Assembly (NCBI GenBank): GCA_039000515.1
Contig: JBCFYV010002369.1
Coordinates: 1 to 64,000 of the forward strand
Length of the DNA stretch: 64,000 nt
Source of the DNA: Timema cristinae
Lineage: Eukaryota; Arthropoda; Insecta; Phasmatodea; Timematidae
Reading direction: 5' to 3'
In this document: positions 45,441-58,179 of the stretch, in pieces
Layout: every line of letters begins with the position of its first letter
Numbering within the stretch: the first letter of the stretch is position 1
The notes under the pieces: generated by a model
What the model saw: the letters and a program-made list of their open reading frames with translations, nothing else
The model's database searches: none
What the model was told of the DNA's origin: nothing
Position numbers and translations under genes: made by a program

Positions 45441-48400
45441 TTAGGGAAATTTTTTTGGGTAAAATTAAAAAAAATATTGCTCATAAAAAACCATTTGGGT
45501 TTAAAAATTTTTAGCCATAATAATCTTAAAGGGGTTCTATTTAAAATCTGGTTTAGGGGCATGTTTTAACATTTTAAAAAAAGAAAAATTTATAAAATTG
45601 GGGAAAAAAAAAAACCCTCTTCAAAATCCCAAAACTATCCTTGGGGAAAATTTAAGAAATTAAATTTAGGGGGTACAAATGTCTTAGAAAATAAAAATTT
45701 TAAAACAAAAACCCCAAAGAGATTTCCTTTTTTTAAATTTTTAAAACAATTTTTTGTAGCTAGAAAACTGCAAAAATAAAAGGCCTTAAAAACTCATGTT
45801 CCCCCCCCATCCCAAACTTTAAAGGATGTGTTTTTAAATGACAGCCCCTAAAATTTGTTTTCATTTTTTGCCCCGGATGGCAGCCGCCCAGTTCCCCAAA
45901 AACTAAAAGTTCAAAAAGTCCCATTTGGGTTTGGGGATCTGGATAACACGGGAGAAAGCGTTACCAAATGAAATACGCCACTGAGTTAAACTGCAGGTAT
46001 TATGGAAAAAAAATTTTATCTTTTCTCTTTTTCCCAGCTAACTGTTTTGGGGCCCAAAACTTATCGCTTTCCCTTTTGGGGCGAAAATTGGGGGTGTTAG
46101 GGGGCAAGAAGCTATTTGTGACCCCCGTTAAACCCGGTTTAAAAAAAAATTTTTAATAATGTTTTTGGGGAAGATAGGGAAAAACCCTGAAAACCAGAAA
46201 ATGGGCAGGGCCCCGTTTTTCCAAATAAACAGTCATGCAATTTCCTCAAATATGATGTTCAGTGTAGTACAAAATTTTTTCCCAAAACGGTGGAGGGGCC
46301 AGCCAACCCAAAATTCTTTTGGCAGCTAGATGGTGGTTTTTTTGAAGTTTTGAATTTTGAAAAAATATAGGTTTCCAATCTCATATTTACCAAAAAAACC
46401 CCTTTTTCCTATCTACACCCAAATACATGGGGGTCTAAGTTTTCAAAATTTTTTAAAAAGAAACCCAAACATTTATTAAATTTTTGCCTCATTTTTTTAT
46501 AGTAATTTTTAATCATTTTAAAAAACTTTTTATAAAATGAATTTAAACCTAAGAAATTAAATTGGTTTTTATGCCGAGCGCAATCCAAAAAAAAATTTTT
46601 TCGAAAATAATTTATTAGCACCCGCGCTTAAATAAACCCAAATTTGGGGTTAAAAACGCACCTTTCCTAATGTTTTTAAAGGTTTGGGATTGTGAATGAA
46701 ATGAAGGACCTAAAATTTAAAACCCTGGAAAACCGAACCACGGGTGGAGGGGCCCGGGGATTCCCCCCCATTCACAAGATGTCCCTTTGTCAGAGGGGAA
46801 GGAAAGGGTTTGGGAAAACAGATAAATCGGGGGCCGGGGCCCAGGGTTTAACCCCGGCCGCCAGCCCCAGAATTTTGAAAAACCCTTTCCCCCAGACCAC
46901 CCCCCCCTTTTTCAAATAGTATTTTTTATAGTTTAAAAATAAAGGGTAAAAATAAAAATTTATATATCCATAAAATTTTTTTTTTAAATTTTTTTTCTAT
47001 AAAATATTTTTTACATGTAATATAAAGAAAAAAAGGGTAAATACATAAAATTTCAAAAAAAATTTTTCCCCCCATTCATTAAAGGAAATAATTTGATAAA
47101 AAGATAAACCCCTAAAAATTTCATTGCATATTTTTTTATTTCTAAAAAATTTTTAATATTAAAATTTTTTAAAACTTCTTTTGTCTATGGGGTTAAATTA
47201 AACCCAAACTATTGACTTAAAAATAAAAATAAAAGGGGAAAAATTTTTCCCAAATTTAAACAACAAAAATAACTAAATATCAAACCCTTAAAGTTTTAAC
47301 ATTTAAAAATTTAAAATGATTTATAAGAACGTTTACAGGTCATTTAATTTTCCCAAAAAACGTTTTCTAAAAAGCAGTTTAAACCCCTTAAAAATATACA
47401 ATTTTTAAATTTTGGAAAAAAAAGTGCTCCCCTATAAAAAAGCATATTGTATTTAAAACAAAAGGCCCTTTTTTAAAATAAAAACTCAGATTTATTAAAA
47501 AATAGGTTTTTTTTTAATTGGGGGTAATAGAAATAAATTTTTATCCACAAACCCCTAAAAAAATCTCACTTTGATTCCCAAAAAGAATCAAACAGGGGGT
47601 TTCCCTTTAAATTTTTGATTTCTATAAACTGAGAGGACCCTGTTTGGAGGGGTCCCTTTAAAATACATTATAAAGACCCAAGAAAAGTAAAATATTTTCC
47701 CTATAAATCATAAATTTTTAAATTTTTTTAAAAAAAAACATACATTTATAAGTGAAATTTAAAATTTTTTTAAACCCGCATGTCTCACCTTTTTGGGAAT
47801 TTAATTTGGGCTGATCCCAATAATAAGTACAAACCCCCTACGGGAAATTCCCATTTTATAGTAAAGGGTTAAAAAATCGATGACGGGGGGGATCGATGGG
47901 CAAATCTATGTAATAAGCCTTTTTAAAAAATTTTTTTAAAAACCCCTCCCTCCCCCGCCCCCATTCATTTACCTTCCGGGGGAAAATTATAAACCTTAAA
48001 TAATACATAAAACCATTATTACAAATAGAAAATAAGGAAAAACCCAAAACGGTATTAAAAAACACGGTTAAAAAAACCAAAAAATGTATATCTATATCAA
48101 AAAGCTGACAAAAAATATTTTTAGGATTCTTTTTTTATAATAATTGAAAAAAAATTAAAAATTTATGTTTTTCAGTATTGAAATAAAATTAATAATATTA
48201 CTGTAATATATCCATGTTTTAAAAAATAAAAAGAAGGTTAAATACCTTTTTTGGGGCTCCCTTGTTAAGTTCCCCCCAAAAAAAAAGGAAAAATAAAAAT
48301 TTTTAAACATTAAAATTAAATTTTTTAAAAAAAAAATTTTTTAAATGTTTTAAAAAATAAATTTTGGGCTAAATTTGGTGGGTATGAATTTTTTTTTTTA

Positions 48401-51400
48401 TAAAAATTGGATTTAAACCCTAGCCTAAAAACAGGTAAGGAGTAATACAGAAAAAAAATTATTAATACCAAAATTTTATGGAAGGGGAAAACTTTTTAAA
48501 AATTTCCCTTTTAAATCCCCAAAATTTCCCCCAAAAACCCCCACCTCTTTTTTTGGGACGGTCCCTGTTGAAACGATAAACATTTCTGTAATGAAAAATT
48601 CAAATTGAAAAATCCACATTTTTTTAAATTTCTCTTTTTTTAGTCATAAAATATAATCCAGTTTGGTTTATATTGAAACCTTTTTTTTTTTCCACAACCA
48701 AATCTCCTTAAACAAAAGATCAAAAATTTTAACACATAAACCACTCTTTGTGTGAAAACTTAATAAAGCAAAGTGCTTTGTTGTTTGGAACGAACCCAAC
48801 CACCCTGACCCCCTCCTCCCCCCCAACCCTGTTTCCCCCCCTCGTTCTCTTCCAAAAAATAAACCCCAAAGAGTTTTGGGGTTTAAAAAGTTGGGCCCCT
48901 CAAAGTGCCCCGCGAAGGGCCCTTTTTTCCCCCACTACTTCTTTTTTCCCTTTTTCTTTTTTTTTAAAAAATTGTTTTTTGGGATATTTTTTTCATGAAG
49001 GGGTACGTAGGCCCATGAGAGATTTTCGAAATTTTAAAGAAAACTTTGGGAACCCCCCCCCTTCTTCTCCCTTTAAAGGGGACTTTTGTCTTTCACTTAT
49101 TAAAAGGGCTGCCCAGGCCCCCCCATTTTTTTAACACATTCCCTCCCTTGTTTTGGGAAAAAACCTTTTTCCCCCATCCCCCCCAATTTACAAAAACCCC
49201 CCTTCCTCACCCCCTCTGTATCTTGGGGATAAGGGAAAAAAAGAATGTTTTTTGTAAATTAACACGGAAAACCATTACGCAGAAAGGTGAGGGAGTGATC
49301 AAATTTTAAAAATTTTTTTAAAAATTCCCCGAATTAGCCCAAAAATTTTTCAATAGTTTGATGAACAATATATACAAATTTTACAAAGGTATTTTTTTTA
49401 AAAACCCTAAAAAAAATATAATTAAATAATTGTATTTAAATTAAATAATTATAATAATTTTAAAAAAATTATAAAAAGAAAAATTTTAAAAATTGGTTTA
49501 AAATAAATATTTAATATATTATATATAATTTTATATATAATTTTGAAGAAAACTTTAAGTTTTAATTGCCCCCCCAAAAACCCAAATTGAAGGGGGCTTT
49601 AAAAAAAAATTTGTTTTCAACATGTTTTTTCCCCCCCCCGGGGGCAATAAACCAAAAGTATTTTAAATTTTAAAATTTTTTGTTCTGCTAATTAGAAAGT
49701 CAAAGTAATAACTCTCGAAAAATAACATATTTATATTTTTACTCCAGATTTTAACTGGGAGTTTAAGGGTGACGACTGGTTGGAAAAAAAAGAGATTTGA
49801 TAGTTAAGATTTTTTAAATCGAAAAAGAAAAAAGGAAAAGATGAATAAACCCAGGAAATGTGCCCCACATGGAAAGAGGTGGGGACTGAAAAAAAAGAGG
49901 CGGGAAAAAAGGGAAAAAAACCCCCCGGAAAACGGCTAAAATGTGGAAAAAAGAAATTTGAGTCACAGAAGGAAAAAAAAAAATATAATTTATATAACGG
50001 GCTGGGGATCATAAAAGAAAGGGAGAACCCAAAGGAAAACCCGGGAGGGCTGAAAAAATGGGGAAATTTTAAAAAAAACCCCCAATTTTTTTTAAAAAAA
50101 AGACAGGAATAGGTTTTAAACAATTATAGGGAAAAAAGCGAAAAATGCCACTAAAACAAAAAAAAAACCCAAAAATACACAAAAAAAGAGAAAAAGAAAG
50201 AAAAAAAAGGAAGATGGAAACTAAAAACCCCCCACAAAAAATTTTAAAGGAAACAGAGGTCTACAATAAATTAAAAATTTTCAATACAAAAACTTTTATG
50301 GAAATAAGGAAAAATTTGAAAAGGTTTTGGGGGTTTGGGAATTTTGGTAAAGGCGTATGAAAATGTGGATAGGAATAAGTTTTAAAGAAGCGGGGGAGGA
50401 GGCTGGGGGGAAAAAAAAGAGTAGAAAAGGTTTTCCAAAAAAAAAATGAAAATAAAATGGAAAAGTTTCCTCTCACCCCTATTATTTGTAATGGGAATAG
50501 AAATTAACCTCGATCTCCCCCCCCTCAGGGTCGAGCCAAAAATTTAAAAAAATATTAATTTAACGATTTTTTTTAAAATGTTTTGGGAAGGGTTTATTTT
50601 CGGAAAGTGATTTAAAGGTATTTTTTCTGATGATTGATTTTTAAAAATTTTAAAAATTTTTTCAGATTTAAGTTTATTTTTGTAACTATAACAATTTTAA
50701 AAAAATTGGAAACTCTATTTATTTTAATAGAAAAAATTAGCCTTCAAGTATCTTATCAAAAATTTAAAATTTCAAAAAAAAAAAGCTTCAAATTTAATTC
50801 ATGGGTTTAATTTGTTTAAAAAAAGAAACAAAAAGTAAAAATTGTTAAAAAGTCTATATACCCTTAAATTTAATTTCAAAAACCTAAGAAAATGTTTTTT
50901 TTGTTTTTTTTTGCAGAGTTTTAAAATTAATTTTTAATTTATGGAAATTGGGTTTTTCTTTTTTTTTTGGAGCTCCGATATTTAAAAATAACTTTAAAAA
51001 ACTCTGACCCAAAAAATTTAAATTTCAAAAAAACGTAAACAATTTTTTAAGGGGAAATATTCAAAAACTTTCTTTGGGTTTTCATATAAAAACTTTTTAA
51101 AATTTTAAAAAACAGAAAAAAAAAATTTTCATTTTCCTTTTTTTCATTATTTCCGAGCCGAGGAAAAAAGGGGAAAACCAAAATGGCTTTTTTTTCCATA
51201 ACAAGAATCAGGGGATGGTGAAAATTTTAAAAATTTTTCACTGTTCCCCAGAAAAATGCGGGTTAAATTTTCCTTTTAAAACTAAAATTTTATTTTCGCC
51301 CTATTGGGGATTTTTAAATTTGGTAATCGGGGGGGGCTAATCACAATTCAAAAAGGTTCCTTTTTTTTTTTTTTTTAAAAAAAATGGGTGAAAAAATTAG

Positions 51401-51850
51401 ACTTTTTCCCCTGAGAGGTTTAAAAATTTTGGGAAAGAAAAAAACTTTAAAAAAAACCAAAAATTGATAAAAATTTCTATAATTTAATTTTGTGTTATTT
51501 TTTTATAAAATTTTGAAAATTTTTATTTTAAACGACCTAAAAAATTAAAAGGTTTTTCGAATTTTAAAAAAAATAAAAAAAATTTTAAAATACATTTCCA
51601 GGATGACAAAAGGTTTTCCCCTAAAAATGGGACTGAAAAAATCTTGGGGAGACGCTCACCTACCAAAAAATTTAAGGGCTTTTTCCCGGGTTTTTTCTGT
51701 TTAACAGGGGGGTTTAAACTCCTTCCCTCTGACCCAAGGGGGGGGAATACGTCATAAAATTTTCGTCTCCTCCCGCTAAATTACATTTTAAAAACCCCAA
51801 AACCCTTTTCTAACCCAATAAACCAATAAGGTGACGACCCTTTGGAAAAA
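45441..51850. other. AT-rich distorted stretch, no gene supported
   Basis: Mostly A/T runs. Exceptions are a GC-rich patch at 46692-46920 whose + frame is open for 75 codons (Gly/Arg/Pro-rich, unidentified), C-rich patches at 48780-49240, a polypurine tract at 49780-50440, and AACCTCGATCTCCCC at ~50503, which resembles a reversed SINE B box. None supports a gene. Confidence 0.45.
49780..50440 (+). repeat. Polypurine low-complexity tract
   Basis: Long runs of A and G on the + strand (for example 49815-49930 and 50150-50220), giving Lys/Glu-rich spurious frames on + and Phe/Pro/Ser-rich ones on the reverse. Confidence 0.55.
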
Positions 51851-52197
51851 AAAAAAAAAGCATTGATGCATATTATCAATTTTTTTTTGGGTAAGTGTTA
51901 CACTTTACAGATTTCTCATTATGTTATTTATATCGAGGCCACCTAATTATTATTGCCCTATACAGACGTCCATTATTGTTTACATTGAGATCAAACCTTT
52001 AGTTTATCAAGTTTGGTTATATCAAGGGCAGTTTTTCTATGTACAAACCCCTTTTAAAAGTGACTTATTAAGTTTATTTAAAAGGTCAATTTGCCCAGGG
52101 GTGACCCTTACAAATCTCTTCAAATTTAATTTTAATAGAAAATCATTTTGGCTTTTTGTGGTCTCTTTCAAGATTATAATTAATATTTACTTAAATG

Positions 52198-52545
52198 CAA
52201 TGGCTCGCAAACTATGGTATGCGACCACCAGTGGTATATATAGTATATTTGTTCCCAGGGTACGTCGTGGAACCCAAACAAAACTACTCTTAGAAAATTA
52301 ATGTCTAAAAAATGGGCCTCATAAAATCTTATAAATTTATAAGGAACAATTCTTACCAAAAATAAAACAAATTTAAACAGTAGTTTGAAGGGTAAAAACG
52401 CTGATTCAATCTTAAACATCCAGGCAGTATGCGGGAAACATTAAAACTTTGCCGAAATAATAAACATTCAGCATTATCTTGGTCGTACTCCGAACACAGG
52501 AGATTGTTGGAGTGAATCATCATTCAAAAAGTTTAGAAACCGCTT
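52198..52545. mobile_element. Non-autonomous hAT-like element (MITE), ~350 bp
   Basis: The left end CAATGGCTCGCAAACTATGG, with an internal GCGACCACCAGTGGTATA, is typical of hAT ends of the 'CAGTGGCTCTCAAACT...' type. The right end at 52526-52545, reverse-complemented, begins AAGCGGTTTCTAAACTTTTT, an inverted match. Flanking octamers CTTAAATG (52190-52197) and CTTTTGTG (52546-52553) agree at 5 of 8, so the target duplication is decayed or doubtful. No coding capacity. Confidence 0.5.
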
Positions 52546-52553
52546 CTTTTGTG

Positions 52554-53811
52554 CAAGTGTACAAGCTTTCATAGTAAATAATAAATTTATCAAATTCAAA
52601 GGACAAGAATAAGGAGAGTTAAGTAGGAAATTCACGAACACTTATCTTGAAAAATAATACAAAATAACGTTATAAAAATGACCGCCTTGATTGCTTCTAG
52701 ACAGGACTTGAAACTTTGTCTCTCAAGTCAAAGCCATGAGAGATAAACAGTGAGTCATCATGATATTACTACAGTAACTAAATAGTTGGCTAATAAAATA
52801 GTCATAAAGCCAAAGTTTGAAGTATAATCACGGATTAATTGTGTGCTTGTATACACATAATAGGCCTATTATATTGAAAAGTTTTCCCAAATTAACCAGC
52901 CTAAATGGACAACATGATTTTACATACTTTTTCATCTTGTAGCTTAAAAAAATATTAAAATATCGATTATCAGTAAGCGAAGTTTAAGTTATTCTCACTC
53001 ATAAATGATTATATTATTTTGATTGCTATATGAAACACTTCTCAGGTATAAATTTTGGACAAACTGTTTTAAGTCATTTAAAAAAAATCAAATTTTCAAA
53101 ATTCATTCATTATTATATAAACATCAAATTATGTGTTTTTACAAAAACAAAAATAAGTTATTATTTATCATGTAAAACATTAATTATAAGTCAATTTTAA
53201 ACAAAAATGTCAAAATTTCAAAATTTTCAAAATTTATCAAATAATAAACTGAATCTAATTTTAGGTATAGAATAAAAATCTAGATTTGTTTTCAAGGTTT
53301 TACCATTTAATATCTGAATATTAAATTGTATACGAAATCCATCAAATCGTTGCGGCTGTAGCTTGAAGTGCACGCAAACATTTAGTGAGATAGACAGATG
53401 GACAGACAGATATGGAGACAAATAGAATAAGCATCACCTCTTTTTTTTTAAATTTGGAACCATATTAAACCTTAAGATCCGTAATAATTTCCGGGGTGAA
53501 AAGTTCAAGATTAAAATACGTTCTCCTATGAAAAAGTGAAAATAGTTATAAAAGAATTATATTTTATAACAAATTAGCCCTATTATAATGTGTAAAATAA
53601 ATATGATCCAAACAAATTGATCACATAAACACATGATGACCAACATTTTGTATTCATTAAGAGCTTAAACAACTCTCACTAAACAATAATTGTGTTTAAA
53701 AACTCTTGATTTAAACAATCCAATTTTTTTCCTTTGCTCCATTCCCAAACCCTTCAATTATCTCCACGTGGAATCTTCCTTCCTCCACCTCTGGTTATTA
53801 CAAGTGTTTGA
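52554..53811. other. Clean AT-rich sequence with a decayed tRNA-like patch
   Basis: At 52690-52760 the reverse strand has CTCTCATGGCTTTGACTTG and GTTTCAAGTCCTGTC, weakly like A and B boxes of a SINE. A short GACAGATGGACAGACAGATA microsatellite lies at 53392-53411. No gene is supported. Confidence 0.4.
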
Positions 53812-54413
53812 ATGGCTGTCCGTCTCCAGTTAATGGCACGATGGCCTCCTGCCCACTTCAACGAGGTAAAAGCTGTTTTCTGCACTTCACAGACCTTTAA
53901 AATCCACTCCACTTTATTTTTAGAGAGGGTGAAGAAGAGACCAGAAAGTACTTTCTCTTATAAAAACACAGCGTTTTACTTTCCTTTAGTGATAGGCAAA
54001 AGTTTTTGTGTTTTTTTTTCTGACGATACTGCAGTACCGACCCGAAACCACATAGCTACTACAGAAAACCACGTTGAAGGACCTCTAATGGAGGCTTACT
54101 ATCTACACCAGGACGTCTGTTTGGTACTGGTTATTTTCGAGTGTGTCGACTAAGGAGGGACTCCTTGCATTTCCGTATCGCACTTTCCATTGATATTATC
54201 CGCGACATGCTTTAAATTTAAAGGGCGCAAGTAGAGGCCGTGGTTTGAGTTCAAGGGACAATTATACCAGAACTTACCTGGAGACTAGAAAACCATGATT
54301 GAAAATCACGATTGATAAAACTATCCCCAGTATCGCCGACCAATATTGGACAACAAATGTCTTCCGTCAAACCTTCTTAATCGTGGAAGTGGTATTGATA
54401 TTATTTCTCTCAT
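53812..54413 (+). other. Unique-looking clean sequence with one open frame, probably non-coding
   Basis: A 113-codon + frame begins with ATG at 53812 and ends at 54153. Its first 18 codons look exon-like (MAVRLQLMARWPPAHFNE) and are followed by GTAAAAG, a possible splice donor at 53866. The rest of the frame shows no domain. I do not recognise the protein, so this is not called as a gene. Confidence 0.2.
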
Positions 54414-54628
54414 AGGTGGTCACATCATCTAAGGCAACGTTCTCATGTAAGACTAAATTTCCGAACACGTGGAGATCGGAGCTCAAATCTTGGTTGGGTG
54501 TAGCTAAGGTATTTATTCTAGATGGTTTCCCACTCTCCTTTCACGCTAGTTCAGGTACATTTCCTAAGAAATTATACCTATATTTTCTTTACCAATAACC
54601 TTATTGATGTATGTGTATATCCCAAACG
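54414..54628 (+). repeat. tRNA-derived SINE, copy A
   Basis: Head GTGGTCACATCATCTAAGGC (A box region), GGAGATCGGAGCTCAAATCT (degenerate B box), body GGTTTCCCACTCTCCTTTCA, tail ATGTGTATATCCCAAACG. Aligns with copy B at 54719 throughout its length. Confidence 0.75.
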
Positions 54629-54718
54629 AAAACTAAGGTGTGAGGAAGAAAATATATTAGGCCTATTATCATTTTTTAAGTCTTAGTGGAAGCTGGAAGA
54701 CATGTTAACAGCCCTCTT

Positions 54719-54932
54719 CGGTGGCTACATGGTCTAAAGCACTGCTCACTGTGGACTAAACTGCCAAGGACGGGGAGATCGAGGATCAAATCTCGTTCAG
54801 GTGTACTGAGGACTTTTCAAAATGGTTTTCTACTCTCCCTCTATGCAAATACGGGTATACTTTATCTAAACATAATTTCCTTCATTCCTAACACATTAGC
54901 GTAATTAGTACATAAGTGTATTACCCAAACGG
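54719..54932 (+). repeat. tRNA-derived SINE, copy B (best-preserved)
   Basis: Head CGGTGGCTACATGGTCTAAA (A box), GGGGAGATCGAGGATCAAAT (B box), body GGTTTTCTACTCTCCCTCTA, tail ending GTGTATTACCCAAACGG. It serves as reference for the family, which recurs in both orientations at 17041, 27995, 54414, 58180, 63110 and 63340. The ~215-bp length and RNA polymerase III boxes are SINE-typical. Confidence 0.8.
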
Positions 54933-55039
54933 GGAGTAAGTCGTAGTGCTAAAAAAAATTGGTATCACTACTGAGTGTCTTGTTATCTTAGGGATTGGGG
55001 TAAAAATTACACACAACACTAGCTACTAAATTCACAAAT

Positions 55040-55560
55040 TCTCCTTGGATGTAGTTTTACGTCTTAAATATTTAAGTTCCTCATTTACAAATCCAAAACG
55101 CCTCCTCATTTTCTAACTAATGATTATGATAGTAACTGACATTTAGAAGATTGCACTCTACTGATGTGAAACATGAACCACTGACGCAATTAAAAGAAAA
55201 TTTATAGAAGAATTTGAAGCATGGTGCTAAAGAAGAATGTGAAAAATATCATGGATTGAGGTGGTATCATATAGAGAAGTGCTAAGAAAAACTAATGAAG
55301 AAAGGAAACTTTGGAAAGGTATAGAGCCAAGAAGAGTTAACATGGTCGGAAATATACTAAGACATGATAGTTTGACGAATAATTATAGAATATGTAAAAG
55401 GGAGAAAGTCAAAAGGTTGAATCAGATAGTGGACGATGTTGGCAGAAGAAGGTACAAATATTTAACAAGCTGTTTCCAGGATAGGCAAAAGTAGAGAGCT
55501 GCAGCAAAACACTCGCATGATTGATGACCTAATGATGATGATGACTTTTATCAAATATGA
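55040..55560 (+). mobile_element. 3' end of a non-LTR retrotransposon (LINE), 5'-truncated
   Basis: The + frame 55261-55494 reads EVLRKTNEERKLWKGI, RRVNMVGNILRHDSL and QIVDDVGRRRYKYL..DRQK, ending in the RAAA...D-type tail. These match the C-terminal region after the reverse transcriptase in many arthropod LINEs. The element ends in a GATGATGATGA microsatellite at ~55530-55545, a common LINE 3' terminus. Upstream sequence from ~55130 is decayed with stops. The clade is not resolved. Confidence 0.7.
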
Positions 55561-56699
55561 TTTCAAAATAATTAATTATAAAATTGACTATTATACAAAC
55601 GTTTAACGCACATGAGACACCAAGGAACACACTTAGTAGCAAAATATACCTAAATCTGTTTCGAAATAACTTGTTTTGTGGTAGCGAGGGAAAGAAAGTT
55701 AAGTTCCAAATTTCTCCAATTTTTATGAAAAAACATTAGTTTGGTCAAAAGAAATAAATATGTCTTCAGTCAGGCTCTATAAGAAAAGGGTGCAGTGGTA
55801 CATTGTACCCGGGCCCGTGGGTCTAAAAGGGGCCTGGGAATTTTCTGGGATCTCAGAAAATGTTCTTATTTATTGGAGACTAACATTCACATTTCCACTA
55901 CTAGTAATGTTACAAAATTATTATTATAGGCATATTATTTCTCTTATTTCTCCTCGTTTTAAATATAAAGTATAAATATTCATCTTTTGTGTCTTATTTC
56001 TTTTCTTTTTAAGATATTATTATTATTTTATACGGGATTAATGGAAAATGGGAATCTGTAAAATCTTTGTACCCCCCAATGAAATTCTTCTCAGAGGCCT
56101 TAGATTAAGTGGATGCGTTTAGTTTAATTCTCCACGCCACATATATTAATCTAAACAGCCCCTGAACATTTTTAATCAGCTTTGCGGAATTTGACAAGGG
56201 CATCTACTATTAATTTATTTAAAATATTTCTGGTCAAATGCCACGATTATCACTACACATATTCAAGAACTGCCGTGTAAGAAATTAAAACAAACTTAGT
56301 TACTGAAGTAATATTTCATTTATTTGTCCAAGAGATGTTTTTTGTCATAAAAAGTGAAAATTACCCAACTTAATTTTAGAGACCTTCCATTAAGTACTCA
56401 CGAAACATAACTTGGCTAAGTACCACTTAGCTGGAATTTTTTATTAGTACGCTCAACACCAAAGTTATTAATCTCTCATGACAGGCTCACGATCAACTCT
56501 ACGTTCACATAACTTAACGTTTACTGAAAATTAGCGTAACGTATTCTGAACTTAACTTTCTCGTAAAGTTCACTTAATGTAAAGTAACTAGTGTGTGATC
56601 CGGATTTACGTAACATTCACTTAATTTAAAGTAACTAGTGTATAATTAGAAATCACGTAATGTAACGTAACAACTTGAGCAAAACACATTCAAATTAAT
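55561..56699. other. Clean AT-rich stretch with short 47-bp tandem repeat
   Basis: No gene. The unit starting CGTAA(A/C)(G/A)TTCACTTAAT recurs at 56562, 56609 and (partial) 56656, a 47-bp period, with GTAACTAGTGT in each full unit. Related ACTTAACGTT strings lie just upstream (56513). Confidence 0.6.
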
Positions 56700-57165
56700 T
56701 TCGATTGTTTTATGGGTGTGAAGCGTGGGTTTGTCAGAAAACACACAATAGCATATTGAATGCGGATGGAATAAGATATCTAAGAAATATGTGTGGAAAA
56801 ACTCGTATGGACAAAGTCAGTAGCGAACGGGTGATGTGAGAGTGCGAATTCAAAGGGAATACAATAGGTCAATGTGAAAGAAGTGCTTTGCGTTGGTTTG
56901 GACATGTTGAAAGGATGAGTATGGATCGAGTGGTGAAGCAAATATATTTGAAGGTAGAGTGTGTGGATAGTAAGGAAGGGTAGCTCATGTAAGGCTTAGC
57001 TAAATGTTGTAGATGAATGTGTGAAAAAAAGAAACGTTAAGAGTATTATGAATAAAATAGCATGTATGACTCAGTGAATGGATGTTGTTGAAGCGAGGGG
57101 AGTATACAAGGATAGGGAAGTTTGGAGAAAGTTATTGAGGATGGATTAAGTGCGGAGTTGTTTTT
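56700..57165 (+). mobile_element. C-terminal fragment of a second LINE reverse transcriptase ORF
   Basis: The + strand reads YLRNMCGKTRMDKVSSERVM (56775-56835), then LRWFGHVERMSMDRVVKQIY (56890-56950), then decayed RGVYKDREVW (57095-57125). The RWFGHVERM block is characteristic of the region just after the RT domain in arthropod non-LTR retrotransposons. At least one in-frame stop (TGA near 56837) and frame shifts make it a relic. It differs in sequence from the 55-kb LINE end. Confidence 0.72.
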
Positions 57166-57439
57166 TGAGTTAAATCCATAGTTTCTTGTCTATCCCATGA
57201 GGGATTGGCGTGATTAGGTATGTATGCATGAAAAAAGAAATGATAACCAAAATGAAATCCATAGATTTAGGTTGAACGTACTAGCAACATAAGCACTACT
57301 GGATATACAAGATAGTTCACGTAACGTCAAAGTTCTCACCTGGACAACTATTAATTTGAGTGGACATTAAGATTCGGATGGACATCTCGAGGTTTTGCAA
57401 ATCTCTCTTCCAAGTAGTTCCATGTATTATCACCTCACC

Positions 57440-57550
57440 AGAGGTACGCTGCTGTAGTTATGGCAGTCACCACACCGACCCCTCTCGCGGGGTTTTATAG
57501 AATGTCGTCCAAAGTCAAAGGACAGGGGCTCGAATCCCTGTCAAAGTTTA
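57440..57550 (+). repeat. tRNA-like SINE fragment
   Basis: CTGTAGTTATGGCAGTCACC (A-box-like) and GGGGCTCGAATCCCTGTC (B box, about 57527-57544), ~70 bases apart. The head differs from the 54-kb family, so it is either a diverged copy or another SINE. Confidence 0.45.
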
Positions 57551-58179
57551 ATTTTCGGAGTTACCTTAGGAAATCAATATTTACAGTAAATTGTGACATT
57601 TTTATTTAGTTTGTTTATAACTGTAGAACTATATAAAAATATATTTTCTTCCCTATATTTAAAAAATTATTGCCATTTCTTTTCTTTTTCAGTGACATAA
57701 TTTTTACGGTGACTACTTACGCTAATTATTCAAATAAATGATATAAGGAGGTTAAAATTGAAATAAGTGCACTACAATTTGTTTGTACAAAAGATATAAA
57801 TACCCAATCACACTTTGTTATAGGTGATGGCCTGTTAAAAAAATTAAAATATATTTAAAAAAATTAATGACCTAGAAAAAGGTGGCCAAAGTTGGCAAAA
57901 AATTCAAATATTTTAGATTTTATTTCGATTAAATATAATGTACGTACTGTACGCCTACTTCACTTTACAAATAAGCCCTAATATTGATTTTTTTTTGAAC
58001 ACCATACTAACAAGAACATTGTATTTTAAGATATAAGAAAATCTAAATTAAATAAAACTCGTTAAAACCATTTTTCCATTTAAAATCATTAATTTACTAT
58101 TATAATATGATTATAAATCATCAAAAACCAAGTATTTTATTTTTTATTGCAACTTTCAGAACACAGGTTATTTATTAAC
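57551..58179. other. Clean AT-rich sequence, no gene
   Basis: No feature is supported. Confidence 0.5.

Noticed and set aside
49731..50123. 130-codon minus frame rich in Phe, Ser and Pro
   Set aside because: It is the complement of a polypurine tract; composition alone explains it.
51921..52301. 126-codon plus frame at the start of the clean region
   Set aside because: It runs across the left end of a hAT-like MITE (52198) and has no domain; chance open frame.
57440..57550. Functional tRNA gene
   Set aside because: A and B boxes are present, but no acceptor-stem pairing or anticodon arm could be drawn; more likely SINE-derived.
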